From positions 186,001 to 250,000 of the forward strand of contig NZ_JABMII010000004.1 in the NCBI RefSeq assembly GCF_014884995.1: a DNA stretch of 64,000 bases. Reading direction: 5' to 3'. The position numbers were made by a program, and so were the translations under genes. The stretch comes from Spirabiliibacterium pneumoniae (lineage in GTDB: Bacteria > Pseudomonadota > Gammaproteobacteria > Enterobacterales > Pasteurellaceae). The notes under the pieces are model-generated. The model saw only the letters and a list, made by a program, of their open reading frames with translations, ran no database searches and was not told where the DNA came from. Positions 7,927 to 16,950 of the stretch are shown piece after piece (within the stretch, counting starts at the first letter, position 1; each line of letters starts with the position of its first letter).

Positions 7927-9273
7927 TTATTTTTCGTAATCGTGATTTTCTTCACTATCGGTGACATCATCTGTGGTCAAGCTAACACCATAGGTTTTCG
8001 CCACCATCACCATTTTATCGCCAAGGCGACGCAATTCATTTTTCAAGCTAACGATATTTTGCGCTTCAGCTTTATTTTCTGGGTGAATTTGATAGTCAAA
8101 GTGCATTGTTGTTTTCGCTAAATGATCAATTTTTGCGATACGACCATTAATGCTCTTCAACATTTTTTCAATTTCGGCTTTATCTTGGGCATTCAACGCA
8201 TCAATTGGGGCTTCACCAATTTTTTTACCGTTGTATTGACCTAGCAACACGTTTTCAAAGCCTAAGAAGTTTTGTGCAATGTCACGGTGTGTGTTGTCAG
8301 AGAAACAAGAATGCTCATCTTCTTCACTTGGTGTCAACACCGCAACCGCAATACGCTCATTCGCCAACTCAGATTTGATAAACATCCCCATACCAATGAA
8401 AATGTCTTTCAGCGCATCTGCTTCAGGAATATTTTCTTTTGCTTTGTCGCCTGCTAGTTTACCAAGCAACGCTTGACGATATTCGCCGTCTGGCGTCCAT
8501 GCACTGTAAACCACTTCTAAATCATTCACTAACTTGTCGGTTGTTGCTTTGAGGTAGTCAAGGCGACGTTGTGCAAATTTATCGGTGGTGAAGTCAGTTA
8601 ATGGGCGTTGGCCAGCGGTCATCGCGCCGTGTGTGACTTTATCTTCAATGAAGTTATTATAGTCTTGATCTTGACCCCACAATAAAAATTCAATGGCGTG
8701 ATACCCTGAAGCCACGTTAGCTTCACCACCATTTTGGTTAAGCTCAGTAATCACTTCAGGGGTAATTTTATCCACATTGACATCGGTTGGATTTTCCCCA
8801 CCTGGATTAAATTTTCCTTTTGAATCAATGATATTACCGCTGGTTTTCTTACCTTCCGCATCCACGGTGTAGTCAATCATATTTTCATCCAGTGGCCACG
8901 CATTGATTTGCTCTTCTTTGTTACCGTATTTTTCTTCTACCCAGCCTTCTTCGGCATCAATTGGCCCTTGAGAAAGGCGGAATACTTCAGATTGACCATA
9001 AGATTCACGAGAATCAAGCCAGGCTTGTTTTGCTTGTTTTAATGTCTCTTCTGTCGGATTTTTCACAAAGGCGTCAATCGCTTGTTGCAATTTTTTGGCG
9101 TCTTTCAAACTATCGGCATAAGCAAGATCTGCAATCTGGGCATAAGTGTTTAAAAATGACTGCGCTTGTTTCACCTGTGCAGCCGTTAAATCAGCAGCAT
9201 TTGCACTGAGTGTTGCTGTGCCAATGGCAAGCCCTGCACAAATAGCAACGGTTAGTGTTTTTAATTTCAACAT
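7927..9273 (-). CDS. Imelysin-family periplasmic (iron-regulated) protein
   Basis: A 448-residue protein with a clear Sec signal peptide (cleavage near ANA-AD, residues 25-28). It carries the imelysin/ICMP hallmark GYHAIEFLLWGQD (GxHxxE at 190-195) and the INAWPLDENMIDYT block, both typical of iron-regulated imelysin-like proteins such as IcmP and IrpA. Residues HSCFSDNTHRD are another family signature. Imelysin domains bind metal and are thought to act in periplasmic iron acquisition; true peptidase activity is doubtful. It leads the operon that ends with the cytochrome peroxidase. A Fur-like site lies just upstream. Confidence 0.88.
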   Translation of the reverse strand: MLKLKTLTVAICAGLAIGTATLSANAADLTAAQVKQAQSFLNTYAQIADLAYADSLKDAKKLQQAIDAFVKNPTEETLKQAKQAWLDSRESYGQSEVFRLSQGPIDAEEGWVEEKYGNKEEQINAWPLDENMIDYTVDAEGKKTSGNIIDSKGKFNPGGENPTDVNVDKITPEVITELNQNGGEANVASGYHAIEFLLWGQDQDYNNFIEDKVTHGAMTAGQRPLTDFTTDKFAQRRLDYLKATTDKLVNDLEVVYSAWTPDGEYRQALLGKLAGDKAKENIPEADALKDIFIGMGMFIKSELANERIAVAVLTPSEEDEHSCFSDNTHRDIAQNFLGFENVLLGQYNGKKIGEAPIDALNAQDKAEIEKMLKSINGRIAKIDHLAKTTMHFDYQIHPENKAEAQNIVSLKNELRRLGDKMVMVAKTYGVSLTTDDVTDSEENHDYEK

Positions 9274-9310
9274 GTGATTCTCCTCGGGTTAAAAATAGAA
9301 CGACTGTAAA

Positions 9311-9325
9311 TACTAACTATTATCA
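9311..9325 (-). promoter_or_regulatory. Possible Fur box upstream of imelysin operon
   Basis: Read on the minus strand the 15-mer is TGATAATAGTTAGTA. Its left half is a perfect match to the 7-1-7 Fur consensus (TGATAAT-N-ATTATCA); the right half matches in only four of seven positions. It lies about 40-50 bp before the imelysin start in an AT-rich promoter region. A candidate only. Confidence 0.4.
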
Positions 9326-9387
9326 GTCAAATTTAAATCAATATCAAATTTTATCCATCAAAAGAGGTATTTTTTACCGCACTTTGC

Positions 9388-10449
9388 TTATTGTGTTTCA
9401 TTTGGTAACAGGAAAACACCCCGCATAGATAGCGTAACATACGCCACTTTTTGCTCAGCATGAAAATCTTCAGGGCGAGTATTCACTAAAAGCGATTTTC
9501 CCTGCCACAGTGCAATTACCTCCCAGTGATTGCCCATGTAAACCGCACTTTTGATTTCACAACGCGCTGACGGCAACCCTTCTTGCTTTAAAAATACAGC
9601 TTCTGGACGAATACCCAGCATACACTCACCGTCTTTCACCGCAAAGTTGGCATAATCGGGGAAGTCAAATTCATAGTCATTAATGGCAACGCGCCCATCA
9701 TTCAACGTGGCAGGATAGATCGTCGACTCGCCCATAAAATTAGCTAAAAACAGGGAATTAGGGCGAAGATAAAGCTCTTTGGCACTTGCTTTTTGCATAA
9801 TGTGCCCTTTGTGCATCACAATCACCTCATCAGACACGGCAAACGCTTCCGTTTGATCATGGGTGACATACAGCGAAGTGATGTTGAGCTGTTGTTGCAA
9901 TTCACGAATTTTCTCACGCATTGAGCGGCGCAAATTTGCATCAAGGTTAGACAATGGCTCGTCAAACAACAATACTTTAGGTTTCAACACTAAGGCGCGA
10001 GCCAATGCGACACGCTGTTGTTGCCCGCCAGAGATCTGATCCACATAGCGATCACCGAAGCCTTCTAAATCCACTAATGCGAGTGCCTCTTCAATGCGCT
10101 GCTTGCGCTCTTTACTACTCACATTCAACATTTTCAAACCGTACCCAACGTTATCAGCGATCGACATATGCGGGAACAGCGCATAAGATTGAAACACAAT
10201 GCAAATATCGCGATTTTGAATAGATGATTTAGTCACATCTTCGCCATCAATAAAAATTTGCCCCGATGTTGGGCTTTCAAGCCCTGCCACTAGGCGCAAA
10301 ATGGTGGTTTTGCCACAGCCTGACGGCCCGAGCAAAGTCGTCATGGTGCCACGTTTAATGCGTAAATTGAGATTATCAATCACCACCGATTTGCCAAAGG
10401 ATTTCGTGACATTTTTTAATACTAAAAAATCTTCATTATGTGTTGTCAT
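9388..10449 (-). CDS. afuC: ABC transporter ATP-binding protein AfuC
   Basis: ATPase of the AfuABC importer. The N-terminal ABC domain shows Walker [10 protein letters not shown] (about 39-47), Q-loop ([10 protein letters not shown]), signature SGGQQQR, Walker B LLFDEP and the switch His in VTHDQ. A C-terminal TOBE-type domain (IRPEAVF onward) completes the 353 residues. It lies 9 bp after afuB and is last in the afuABC operon. The same architecture is shared by FbpC and PotA, so the assignment depends on the neighbouring afuA and the fused permease. Confidence 0.88.
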   Translation of the reverse strand: MTTHNEDFLVLKNVTKSFGKSVVIDNLNLRIKRGTMTTLLGPSGCGKTTILRLVAGLESPTSGQIFIDGEDVTKSSIQNRDICIVFQSYALFPHMSIADNVGYGLKMLNVSSKERKQRIEEALALVDLEGFGDRYVDQISGGQQQRVALARALVLKPKVLLFDEPLSNLDANLRRSMREKIRELQQQLNITSLYVTHDQTEAFAVSDEVIVMHKGHIMQKASAKELYLRPNSLFLANFMGESTIYPATLNDGRVAINDYEFDFPDYANFAVKDGECMLGIRPEAVFLKQEGLPSARCEIKSAVYMGNHWEVIALWQGKSLLVNTRPEDFHAEQKVAYVTLSMRGVFLLPNETQ

Positions 10450-10458
10450 TAGTCGTTC

Positions 10459-12516
10459 CTATTCGTTTGTCATTTTTGCTCGAGAACGCGAAATGCGAGT
10501 ATCCCCAATTGCCCAGTCGAACAATAAGATAATCGACATCATCACCACAATTAATACTGAGCCATAGGCAATGGCCGTGCCGTATTCGCCATCTTCCACG
10601 CGATTTAAAATGTACGCTGTTGCCACACGCGTATCGGCGGTAACCAAGAAAATAATCGCGCTGACCGTGGTCATCGCACGCACAAAGCTGGTGACCAACG
10701 CTGACAGCAACGCAGGCTTCAGCAGCGGGAAGACAATATAGATAATCGTTTTAAACGAACTGCCTTTAAGGGAAAGGGAGGCCTCATCCAGTGACTTATC
10801 AAGTTGCCCCAACCCTGCAATAGCCGCACGCATCCCAATTGGCAAATCACGCATCACCATAGAAATAATGATGATAATGCCCGTGCCAGTGATGTACATC
10901 GGGGCATTATTAAACGCCAAGATATAGGACACCCCTGCCACTGTTCCTGGCACCGCAAAGCACAACATGGTTAAAAACTCGAGCGTTTTTTTGCCTTGAA
11001 ACTCTTTGCGCACCACAATATAAGCAATCAATAACCCAAAAAGTGCGGTCAGAGGCGCGGCAATGCCCGCATAAATAATAGTATTGATAAGTGATGGCCA
11101 CGCGCCTTCGCTGAAACCTTGCCCGAACATTTCCACATAATTGCGTGTGGTTAAGGTGTAGTCCACGCCCCAGTTGACGGTGAAACTCCCGTAGAAAATG
11201 CTGCCATAGAGCACAAGGTTAAAAACAATCCAAAATGCTAACAATCCAATGATAAGATTTTTCAAGCCTGCGGGTAAATCTTGCACATCGCCACGGTAAG
11301 ACTTCCCTGACACCGTGACATAAGAGCGGTTGCCGATCCAAATATACTGCACGATAAAAATCCCGAGCGAGAAAATCAACAACAGGGTGCCTAAGGTACT
11401 CGCCGAGGCATAATCAAGCTGCGAACCAGCAATGTAGAAATAGATTTGGGTCGCGATCACATCGAAGCTGCCACCAAGCACTAAAGGGTTGGAAAAATCC
11501 GCCAATGATTGGATAAACACCAACAAAAACGCATTGGCCAACGCTGGGCGCAACAGTGGAAAAATAATTTGGAAAAAGGTTTGATAGCGATTAGCGCGCA
11601 ATGTGTAAGAGGCTTCTTCAATCGACGGATGAATGGATTTCAACGCACCATCTAAAATCATAAACGCCAGCGGCGTGAACGCCAAAATTTGTGCAATCGC
11701 AATCCCGTTAAAACCGTAAAGCCAATTGGTATTCGTAAACCCAAAGTGAGTGTAGAGAAAATCCGTCACATACCCTGAGCGCCCAAGCATTAACGTTACC
11801 CCAAGGCCGACCACAAATGGCGGTGTCACGATCGGCAAAATAGAAAAGATCTTACCAATAAAAGCCGTACGTTTCGCAATGCGTGTGGTGTAAAGCGCAA
11901 ATGCCAGCCCAAACACGGTAGACATCAGCCCCACAAAGCCTGAGAGCAACAATGAGTTGGTGATCACCCTAATGATATAGTTTTGACTTAAAATATGCAG
12001 CACTTGGCTAGGAACAAACTCATCGCCGTCGTAAAACATGGAGATGAAAATCGCTACCGTCGGATAAACAATAAAGAAAAAGATCAGCAAGATGATCGCC
12101 AACAGCGAGGCGATAATAAATTTATCCCCTTGCATCACTTTTAATTTAGCTAAAGAGAGCGTGGCGATCGCGGTGAGCGCCATAAACAGCACAATCACCG
12201 AATACCCCAGGCTAACTTTATACATAATGGCACTAATAAAAACCAAAAGTGCGGTTGCGCACACCAATCCCAACGACAATATCGCCTGCGCGCGACTTCC
12301 CACACCTAGCATCGGCAAAAATAAAAAGAGCAACACTGGCGAAAACCACAGCCAACTTAGGTTGACACTATACCAACCCATCGCCTCAACCATCTCATCT
12401 AAAGTCGAGTCAATCAGCCCATAATCCAACGCCATTGATGGCAGGCAAACAAACCCTAAAAAGCAAATCAACACCCAAAAGTGCGGTTTGTTCGCCATTG
12501 TTGTTATCAATTTCAT
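10459..12516 (-). CDS. afuB: Fused ABC transporter permease AfuB
   Basis: A 685-residue inner-membrane permease with about twelve hydrophobic segments. Two permease halves are fused, each with an EAA loop for contact with the ATPase: EEASYTLRANRYQTF in the first and DEASLSLKGSSFKT in the second. This length matches Actinobacillus AfuB and exceeds FbpB (about 500). The start at 12516 follows GAGG; an internal ATG at 12498 is the alternative. It lies 63 bp after afuA, behind an intercistronic hairpin. Confidence 0.87.
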   Translation of the reverse strand: MKLITTMANKPHFWVLICFLGFVCLPSMALDYGLIDSTLDEMVEAMGWYSVNLSWLWFSPVLLFLFLPMLGVGSRAQAILSLGLVCATALLVFISAIMYKVSLGYSVIVLFMALTAIATLSLAKLKVMQGDKFIIASLLAIILLIFFFIVYPTVAIFISMFYDGDEFVPSQVLHILSQNYIIRVITNSLLLSGFVGLMSTVFGLAFALYTTRIAKRTAFIGKIFSILPIVTPPFVVGLGVTLMLGRSGYVTDFLYTHFGFTNTNWLYGFNGIAIAQILAFTPLAFMILDGALKSIHPSIEEASYTLRANRYQTFFQIIFPLLRPALANAFLLVFIQSLADFSNPLVLGGSFDVIATQIYFYIAGSQLDYASASTLGTLLLIFSLGIFIVQYIWIGNRSYVTVSGKSYRGDVQDLPAGLKNLIIGLLAFWIVFNLVLYGSIFYGSFTVNWGVDYTLTTRNYVEMFGQGFSEGAWPSLINTIIYAGIAAPLTALFGLLIAYIVVRKEFQGKKTLEFLTMLCFAVPGTVAGVSYILAFNNAPMYITGTGIIIIISMVMRDLPIGMRAAIAGLGQLDKSLDEASLSLKGSSFKTIIYIVFPLLKPALLSALVTSFVRAMTTVSAIIFLVTADTRVATAYILNRVEDGEYGTAIAYGSVLIVVMMSIILLFDWAIGDTRISRSRAKMTNE

Positions 12517-12541
12517 AAAACCTCAAACATTAAAAATAAAA

Positions 12542-12566
12542 AGGGAATGGCGCAGCACCATTCCCT
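12542..12566 (-). other. Intercistronic hairpin between afuA and afuB
   Basis: A perfect 9-bp stem AGGGAATGG/CCATTCCCT with a 7-nt loop lies right after the afuA stop. There is no T-run, so it is more likely an mRNA-protecting structure that raises binding-protein yield over permease, as in many ABC operons. Confidence 0.6.
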
Positions 12567-12579
12567 CTATCTTCACATA

Positions 12580-13614
12580 TTATTTAGACAACTTCACTTC
12601 CTCAACCCATTTATTGATCAATGCCTTACGCATCTCAGTTGAGCCATATTTCTCAAAATCGTAGTTCACCAATTTCAATTTATTAGGATCTATCGCACTT
12701 GGTGATTGCTCTGCCGTGGTATTCGTTAAGGTTTGGTGAGATTGCCCTGATTTCCACGCCACTTCTTGCCCTTCTTTTGACAAGGCCCAATCCACAAATA
12801 ATTTTGCATTGTCTAAATTACGCGCACCTTTCAAAATGCTCACCCCACCAAGCTCATAGCCTGTACCTTCACATGGTGCAATCAGCTCCAATGGCGCGCC
12901 TTTTTCTTTCTCAAGCGCATAGTCGTGCAAAAAGCCTATCCCGACCGCACTTTCACCGCGCGCGGCATTGCGCGCAGGGGTAATGCCCGATTTCGTATAT
13001 TGTGAAATATTTTTGTCTAAGTCTTTGAAATATTGGAACGCTTTTCCTTCGTCCCACAACTGGACAAAGGTTGCAATTGCAGTATAGGCTGTACCTGAAC
13101 TTTGCGGGTCAGCAATTTGAATTTCCCCTTTTAAGCGCGGATCAAGCAAATCTTTCCAACATTTTGGCACTTCATTAATGCCCAGTTTTTTTAGCCGCTC
13201 GGTGTTCACCCCAAAGCCCAAAATCCCGATGTAAATAGCTGATGAAAGGTTACCTTTTACCTTACCAGGATCACGGAATTTTTCATCAATTTCTTTTAAA
13301 TTAGGTGATTGATACGCTTCCAACAACCCTAATTCACCTGCTTGCGATTGTGGGTCAAACGTACCGCCATACCAAACGTCTGCTTGCGGATTGTTTTTTT
13401 CTGCCTCAATTTTAGCGAATGTGCTACCTGAGCCATTACGGATAAACGAGGTTTTCACATCGTATTTTTTAGAAAACGCTTGTACTTCGCTTTCGCACAT
13501 TGCATTGGTTGCACTACAATACACCACCAGACGCCCCTTAGCCTGTGCCGTTGCCGTAAACACCCCCGCAATCAGTAATGATGCCGCCACCAAAGATAAC
13601 TTAGACATTTTCAT
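12580..13614 (-). CDS. afuA: Periplasmic substrate-binding protein AfuA (hexose phosphate type)
   Basis: A 344-residue binding protein with a signal peptide (cleavage after TAQA, about residue 25) and the family segment GRLVVYCSATNAMCE. It resembles AfuA of Actinobacillus pleuropneumoniae along its whole length, as I recall that sequence. That protein was first called a ferric-binding protein, and later structural and binding work reassigned it to glucose-6-phosphate and related sugar phosphates. The class II CRP promoter in front of it fits sugar use better than iron. It is first in afuABC. Iron transport is the less likely alternative. Confidence 0.88.
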   Translation of the reverse strand: MKMSKLSLVAASLLIAGVFTATAQAKGRLVVYCSATNAMCESEVQAFSKKYDVKTSFIRNGSGSTFAKIEAEKNNPQADVWYGGTFDPQSQAGELGLLEAYQSPNLKEIDEKFRDPGKVKGNLSSAIYIGILGFGVNTERLKKLGINEVPKCWKDLLDPRLKGEIQIADPQSSGTAYTAIATFVQLWDEGKAFQYFKDLDKNISQYTKSGITPARNAARGESAVGIGFLHDYALEKEKGAPLELIAPCEGTGYELGGVSILKGARNLDNAKLFVDWALSKEGQEVAWKSGQSHQTLTNTTAEQSPSAIDPNKLKLVNYDFEKYGSTEMRKALINKWVEEVKLSK

Positions 13615-13653
13615 ACGCTCTCCTTTTTATGTCGAAATACGAAAATTGAATTT

Positions 13654-13696
13654 AGTATATCGAAAAAATTCCTCCCATTCTGTGAGTTAATTCACA
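13654..13696 (-). promoter_or_regulatory. Class II CRP-activated promoter of afuABC
   Basis: TGTGA-GTTAAT-TCACA at 13681-13696 is a perfect symmetrical CRP site. On the minus strand a -10 hexamer TATACT sits at 13659-13654. If transcription starts at about 13647, the CRP centre falls at -41.5, the classic class II position, and no -35 is needed. The predicted 5' leader is about 33 nt. The start site itself is inferred. Confidence 0.8.
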
Positions 13697-13872
13697 AGTT
13701 GTTAAATAGACGTCTATTTGTTCTAAAAGTGCGGTTTATGCCCACTATCATTTACGAGTTGGCTATAAAAATCCCACAATATGGAATACTTATTTTACAT
13801 TATGAAACTATGGCATTGATCACATAAATTGAGTATTTATTGCGTTAAAGTAATTGCGGATAAGGATGAAAT

Positions 13873-14598
13873 ATGAATGAAACTAAAAGTATTTTGAAAA
13901 GCATCGATGTACTTGAAGCTATCTCTGTTGGATACAGAACACTAACTGATATCCAAAAAGCATTAGATATGCCTAAAACCACTGTGCATAGAACACTAAA
14001 ATCATTAGAAACTAAAAATTATATTCGTCATGTTGCTGGCATTGGTTATGTATTGGGCACCAGTATTATTAGACTAGGCATTATTGCACAGGAGCAAATG
14101 CCACTCAAAGCCATTGCACATCCTTATTTGGAAGAGCTGGCAAGGCTAACAAAAGATACTGTCCACTTAGGCATTCGTGAAGGCGATTATATTTTTTATT
14201 TAGACAAAATTTCAGGATCTCGCCAGATAGAAATGCGTTCAAGAATAGGTGATCGACTGCCTTTAGTCATCACTGGTATAGGTAAATCTCTGATGCTTGA
14301 TTTGCCAATAACAGAGATAAATCGCTTAATTACTCACTACGCGGCAACAGACAAACACGAAGAGCTGAAAAAACGGATGAGTGAGTATCGTAAAGGTGAT
14401 TTTTCTTTTGATTTGGAGGATAACTGCGAGATTTTACGCTGTGTGGCTGTGCCAATACGCAACAAATATGGACAAATAATTGCTGCTATTTCTGTTGCGA
14501 GTATCAGTGTTTATATGCCTAACGAAAGAATGCATGAGCTAGTTGCTGTACTAAAAAACACTGCACAGACCATTTCAAACAAAATTGAAAATTTATGA
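13873..14598 (+). CDS. IclR-family transcriptional regulator
   Basis: A 241-residue regulator. The N-terminal winged helix-turn-helix (about 1-60; LTDIQKALDMPKTTVHRTLKSL) is followed by the IclR effector domain (LGIREGDYIFYLDK; a C-terminal CVAVPIRNKYGQIIAAISVAS). The regulators of this family usually sense a catabolic substrate or intermediate. It is the first gene of a same-strand run whose other members encode transport and breakdown of a keto-deoxy sugar acid, and it lies only 28 bp before the next gene, so it probably controls that operon. The ATG follows a GGATGAAAT stretch. It is divergent from afuA, with 258 bp between. Confidence 0.87.
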   Translation: MNETKSILKSIDVLEAISVGYRTLTDIQKALDMPKTTVHRTLKSLETKNYIRHVAGIGYVLGTSIIRLGIIAQEQMPLKAIAHPYLEELARLTKDTVHLGIREGDYIFYLDKISGSRQIEMRSRIGDRLPLVITGIGKSLMLDLPITEINRLITHYAATDKHEELKKRMSEYRKGDFSFDLEDNCEILRCVAVPIRNKYGQIIAAISVASISVYMPNERMHELVAVLKNTAQTISNKIENL

Positions 14599-14626
14599 TA
14601 TTCGCTACAAAAAATAAGGAGAGTAT

Positions 14627-15403
14627 ATGTTAAGTGATTTACGCAATAAAAAAGTCATCGTAACCGGCTCATCTGCTGGAATCGGTCTTGCTGTCGCGCA
14701 GCTTTTTGCTTCACTCGGTGCAACGGTTGCCATAACATCAAGGCGACCACCTAAAGATCTTGATAATTTACTGTCACAAATGTCGCAAGCAGGGGGAAAA
14801 GCAGCTTATTATTGTGCTGATTTAAGTGAGGAGTCTGAATGCAAAAAACTAGTCAATGAATTTGTTAGTGAGCATGACGGTATAGATATTCTTATCAACA
14901 ATGTTGGCGGACTAGTTGGGCGAAAACAACTACCCGAAATTGATGAACAATTTCTTGAAGCCGTTTTTAACCTTAATGTAGCATCTGCACAATATATGAC
15001 CAAATACGCCCTTCCTCATTTACTTGAATCAGCTAAACAAGCGAATTGGACTAGTTCGGTAATTAATGTTGGATCTTTTGCAGCTTATATGGGTGGCGGA
15101 CCTGGCGCCTCGTTATATGCAGCATCTAAAGGCTGGCTACATACCATCACAAAATCATGGGCGATGGCCTATGCTAAAGATGGTATTCGCTGCAATCTTG
15201 TTTCACCAGGCACTGTTGATACTGATTTTCATGCAGATAAAGATCAGGCAACACGTGAAGCTATAAACAAAACTATTCCTCTTGGTCGATTTGGCACAGC
15301 CGAAGAAATGGCCCCCGCTTTTGCATTTTTGGCATCACATCAAGCCGCTGGTTATATAACAGGACAAATTATCAATGTTAATGGTGGGCAATATATGCCT
15401 TAA
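14627..15403 (+). CDS. Short-chain dehydrogenase/reductase (sugar-acid type, substrate unknown)
   Basis: A 258-residue classical SDR. The Rossmann nucleotide motif TGSSAGIG is at 13-20, the structural NNVGG at 91-95, and the catalytic Ser150, Tyr164 and Lys168 (SLYAASK) are present. The C-terminal INVNGGQYMP is usual for the family. Position between the regulator and a carboxylate transporter, with a 2-keto-3-deoxygalactonate kinase and aldolase downstream, suggests oxidation or reduction of a sugar-acid hydroxyl or keto group that yields 2-keto-3-deoxygalactonate, in the manner of KduD or the DEH reductases. That role is inference; the exact substrate cannot be read from the sequence. The ribosome site AAGGAGAG is strong. 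Confidence 0.85.
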   Translation: MLSDLRNKKVIVTGSSAGIGLAVAQLFASLGATVAITSRRPPKDLDNLLSQMSQAGGKAAYYCADLSEESECKKLVNEFVSEHDGIDILINNVGGLVGRKQLPEIDEQFLEAVFNLNVASAQYMTKYALPHLLESAKQANWTSSVINVGSFAAYMGGGPGASLYAASKGWLHTITKSWAMAYAKDGIRCNLVSPGTVDTDFHADKDQATREAINKTIPLGRFGTAEEMAPAFAFLASHQAAGYITGQIINVNGGQYMP

Positions 15404-15441
15404 TCTTTTCTCAAAATGTCATATTTTATTAGGAGACTTAT

Positions 15442-16401
15442 ATGAAAAAATTAACTCGGCTTATCAGCATCATCGGTGTTTCTTGCCTTGCCGCTACGAC
15501 TGTCTCTCAGGCGGCAGATTATCCGACACGTAATATTGAGGTGATTGTGCCCTACTCTGCAGGCGGTGGAACTGATCTTGTTACTCGCGCATTTGTTGAT
15601 ACTGCAAATCAGTATCTACCGCACAATATGGGCGTTGTAAACAAAGCTGGCGGTGGTGGTGCTGTAGGTTTAACAGAGATCGTGATGGCTCGCCCAAATG
15701 GTTACAAAATTGGTACGGGTACTGTTGAATTAACTATGCTACCAAATTTAGGATTAGTTAATTGGAAAGCCAGTGATTTCAAACCTATTGCGCGTTTAAA
15801 TGCAGAACCTTCTGCTATTTCAGTTAAATCTGACTCACAATGGAATACCTTCCAAGAATTCATTGATTATGCCCAAAATAATCCAGGCAAAATTCGCATT
15901 GGTAATTCGGGTACAGGTGCCATTTGGCATATTGCTGCCGAGGCATTAAGTGAAAAAACAGGGGCAAAATTTACACATATTCCGTATGGTGGTGCAAACC
16001 CAGCTGTAACCGCACTTTTAGGTGGACATATTGAAGCCGTGACCGTGAGTCCTGCAGAAGTGATCACACATGTTCAAAATAATACCGTGCGTATTCTTGC
16101 AATAATGGCAGATAAACGCTCAGAAAAATTCCCAGATGTTCCAACACTTAAAGAATTAGGTGTTGATCTTTCTATTGCAACATGGCGAGGTATTGTTGTC
16201 CCCAAAAAAACACCTGATGATATCGTAAATAAGCTCAGTGAAGTAGCTCTAAAAGTGAGTCAAAATGAGGCTTTCAACCAATCACTCGAAAAAATGAATC
16301 TGACACCTGCATATCTAAACTCAGAAGAATTTGAAAAAGTGATTGAGCACGATAATGCCTTTTTCCATGACATTATGACCAAATTAGGCATGGCTAAATA
16401 A
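15442..16401 (+). CDS. TctC-type periplasmic solute-binding protein
   Basis: A 319-residue binding protein of the tripartite tricarboxylate transporter (Bug/TctC) family. It has a signal peptide (cleavage near SQA-AD, about residue 25), then YPTRNIEVIVPYSAGGGTD, the family's ligand-loop signature, and later GNSGTGAIWHIAAEAL and HIPYGGANPAVTALLGG. These proteins bind carboxylates such as citrate, nicotinate or sugar acids. The operon context points to an acidic sugar. A 9-bp hairpin follows the stop codon and probably boosts its level over the membrane subunits. Confidence 0.88.
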   Translation: MKKLTRLISIIGVSCLAATTVSQAADYPTRNIEVIVPYSAGGGTDLVTRAFVDTANQYLPHNMGVVNKAGGGGAVGLTEIVMARPNGYKIGTGTVELTMLPNLGLVNWKASDFKPIARLNAEPSAISVKSDSQWNTFQEFIDYAQNNPGKIRIGNSGTGAIWHIAAEALSEKTGAKFTHIPYGGANPAVTALLGGHIEAVTVSPAEVITHVQNNTVRILAIMADKRSEKFPDVPTLKELGVDLSIATWRGIVVPKKTPDDIVNKLSEVALKVSQNEAFNQSLEKMNLTPAYLNSEEFEKVIEHDNAFFHDIMTKLGMAK

Positions 16402-16410
16402 TTAATTTCA

Positions 16411-16432
16411 GGTGCTAACCTTAGTTAGCACC
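16411..16432 (+). other. Hairpin after the binding-protein gene
   Basis: GGTGCTAAC (16411-16419) pairs perfectly with GTTAGCACC (16424-16432) around a CTTA loop. With no T-run following, it is probably an mRNA 3'-end stabiliser for the tctC-like message rather than a full terminator. Confidence 0.6.
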
Positions 16433-16455
16433 CATTTACTCGCTTGAGGTTAATT

Positions 16456-16932
16456 ATGGAAAACCATAAAAAAATAATTGATTACATCATATTATCAATT
16501 TATATCTTCTTCCTCGCTGTCGCTTCTTTTGCTCTGTATTATGCTAATACTTTTCCTGATTTCACGATGGCAAATGATATTGGCGCAGCTCGCTTTCCAC
16601 TGTTTTATGCAACCGCACTTGCGCTACTTTGTCTCATTGGTATAGGCAAAACCTTGTTTAAACCAAGTTTAACAGAACCCATTAGCTCATTACCACTCAA
16701 TATCAAACGCGCGATTATTGCAATTATTTTTAATATATTAACTATTTATCTCATTCCAATAATTGGGTTTTATCTAGCTTCATTTTTATTTTCATGTGTG
16801 TTAATGCTGCTGCTAGGCATCAAGAGCAAAAAAAACATCATTTTAACTGCATTGGGAATAACAATCTTAATATATATCGTCTTTCAATTACTACTCAACG
16901 TTCCACTCCCACTGGGTATTATTTTTGAATAA
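16456..16932 (+). CDS. TctB-type small membrane subunit
   Basis: A 158-residue protein with four hydrophobic segments, the expected size and shape of TctB. The start is placed at ATG 16456, 6 nt after GAGG, rather than the in-frame TTG at 16444 that overlaps that ribosome site. The segment ANDIGAARFPLFYA is typical of TctB. It is 18 bp before the large subunit gene. TctB sequences diverge widely, so the call leans on position between tctC- and tctA-type genes. Confidence 0.82.
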   Translation: MENHKKIIDYIILSIYIFFLAVASFALYYANTFPDFTMANDIGAARFPLFYATALALLCLIGIGKTLFKPSLTEPISSLPLNIKRAIIAIIFNILTIYLIPIIGFYLASFLFSCVLMLLLGIKSKKNIILTALGITILIYIVFQLLLNVPLPLGIIFE

Positions 16933-16950
16933 TATTGAAGGAGAAATCAT

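Noticed and set aside
9388-13614. An fbpABC ferric iron transporter
   Set aside because: The 685-residue fused permease and the AfuA-like binding protein fit AfuABC, and the promoter has a perfect CRP site and no visible Fur box.
13811-13824. A CRP site for the IclR operon
   Set aside because: Only the right half (TGATCACA) matches; the left half does not.
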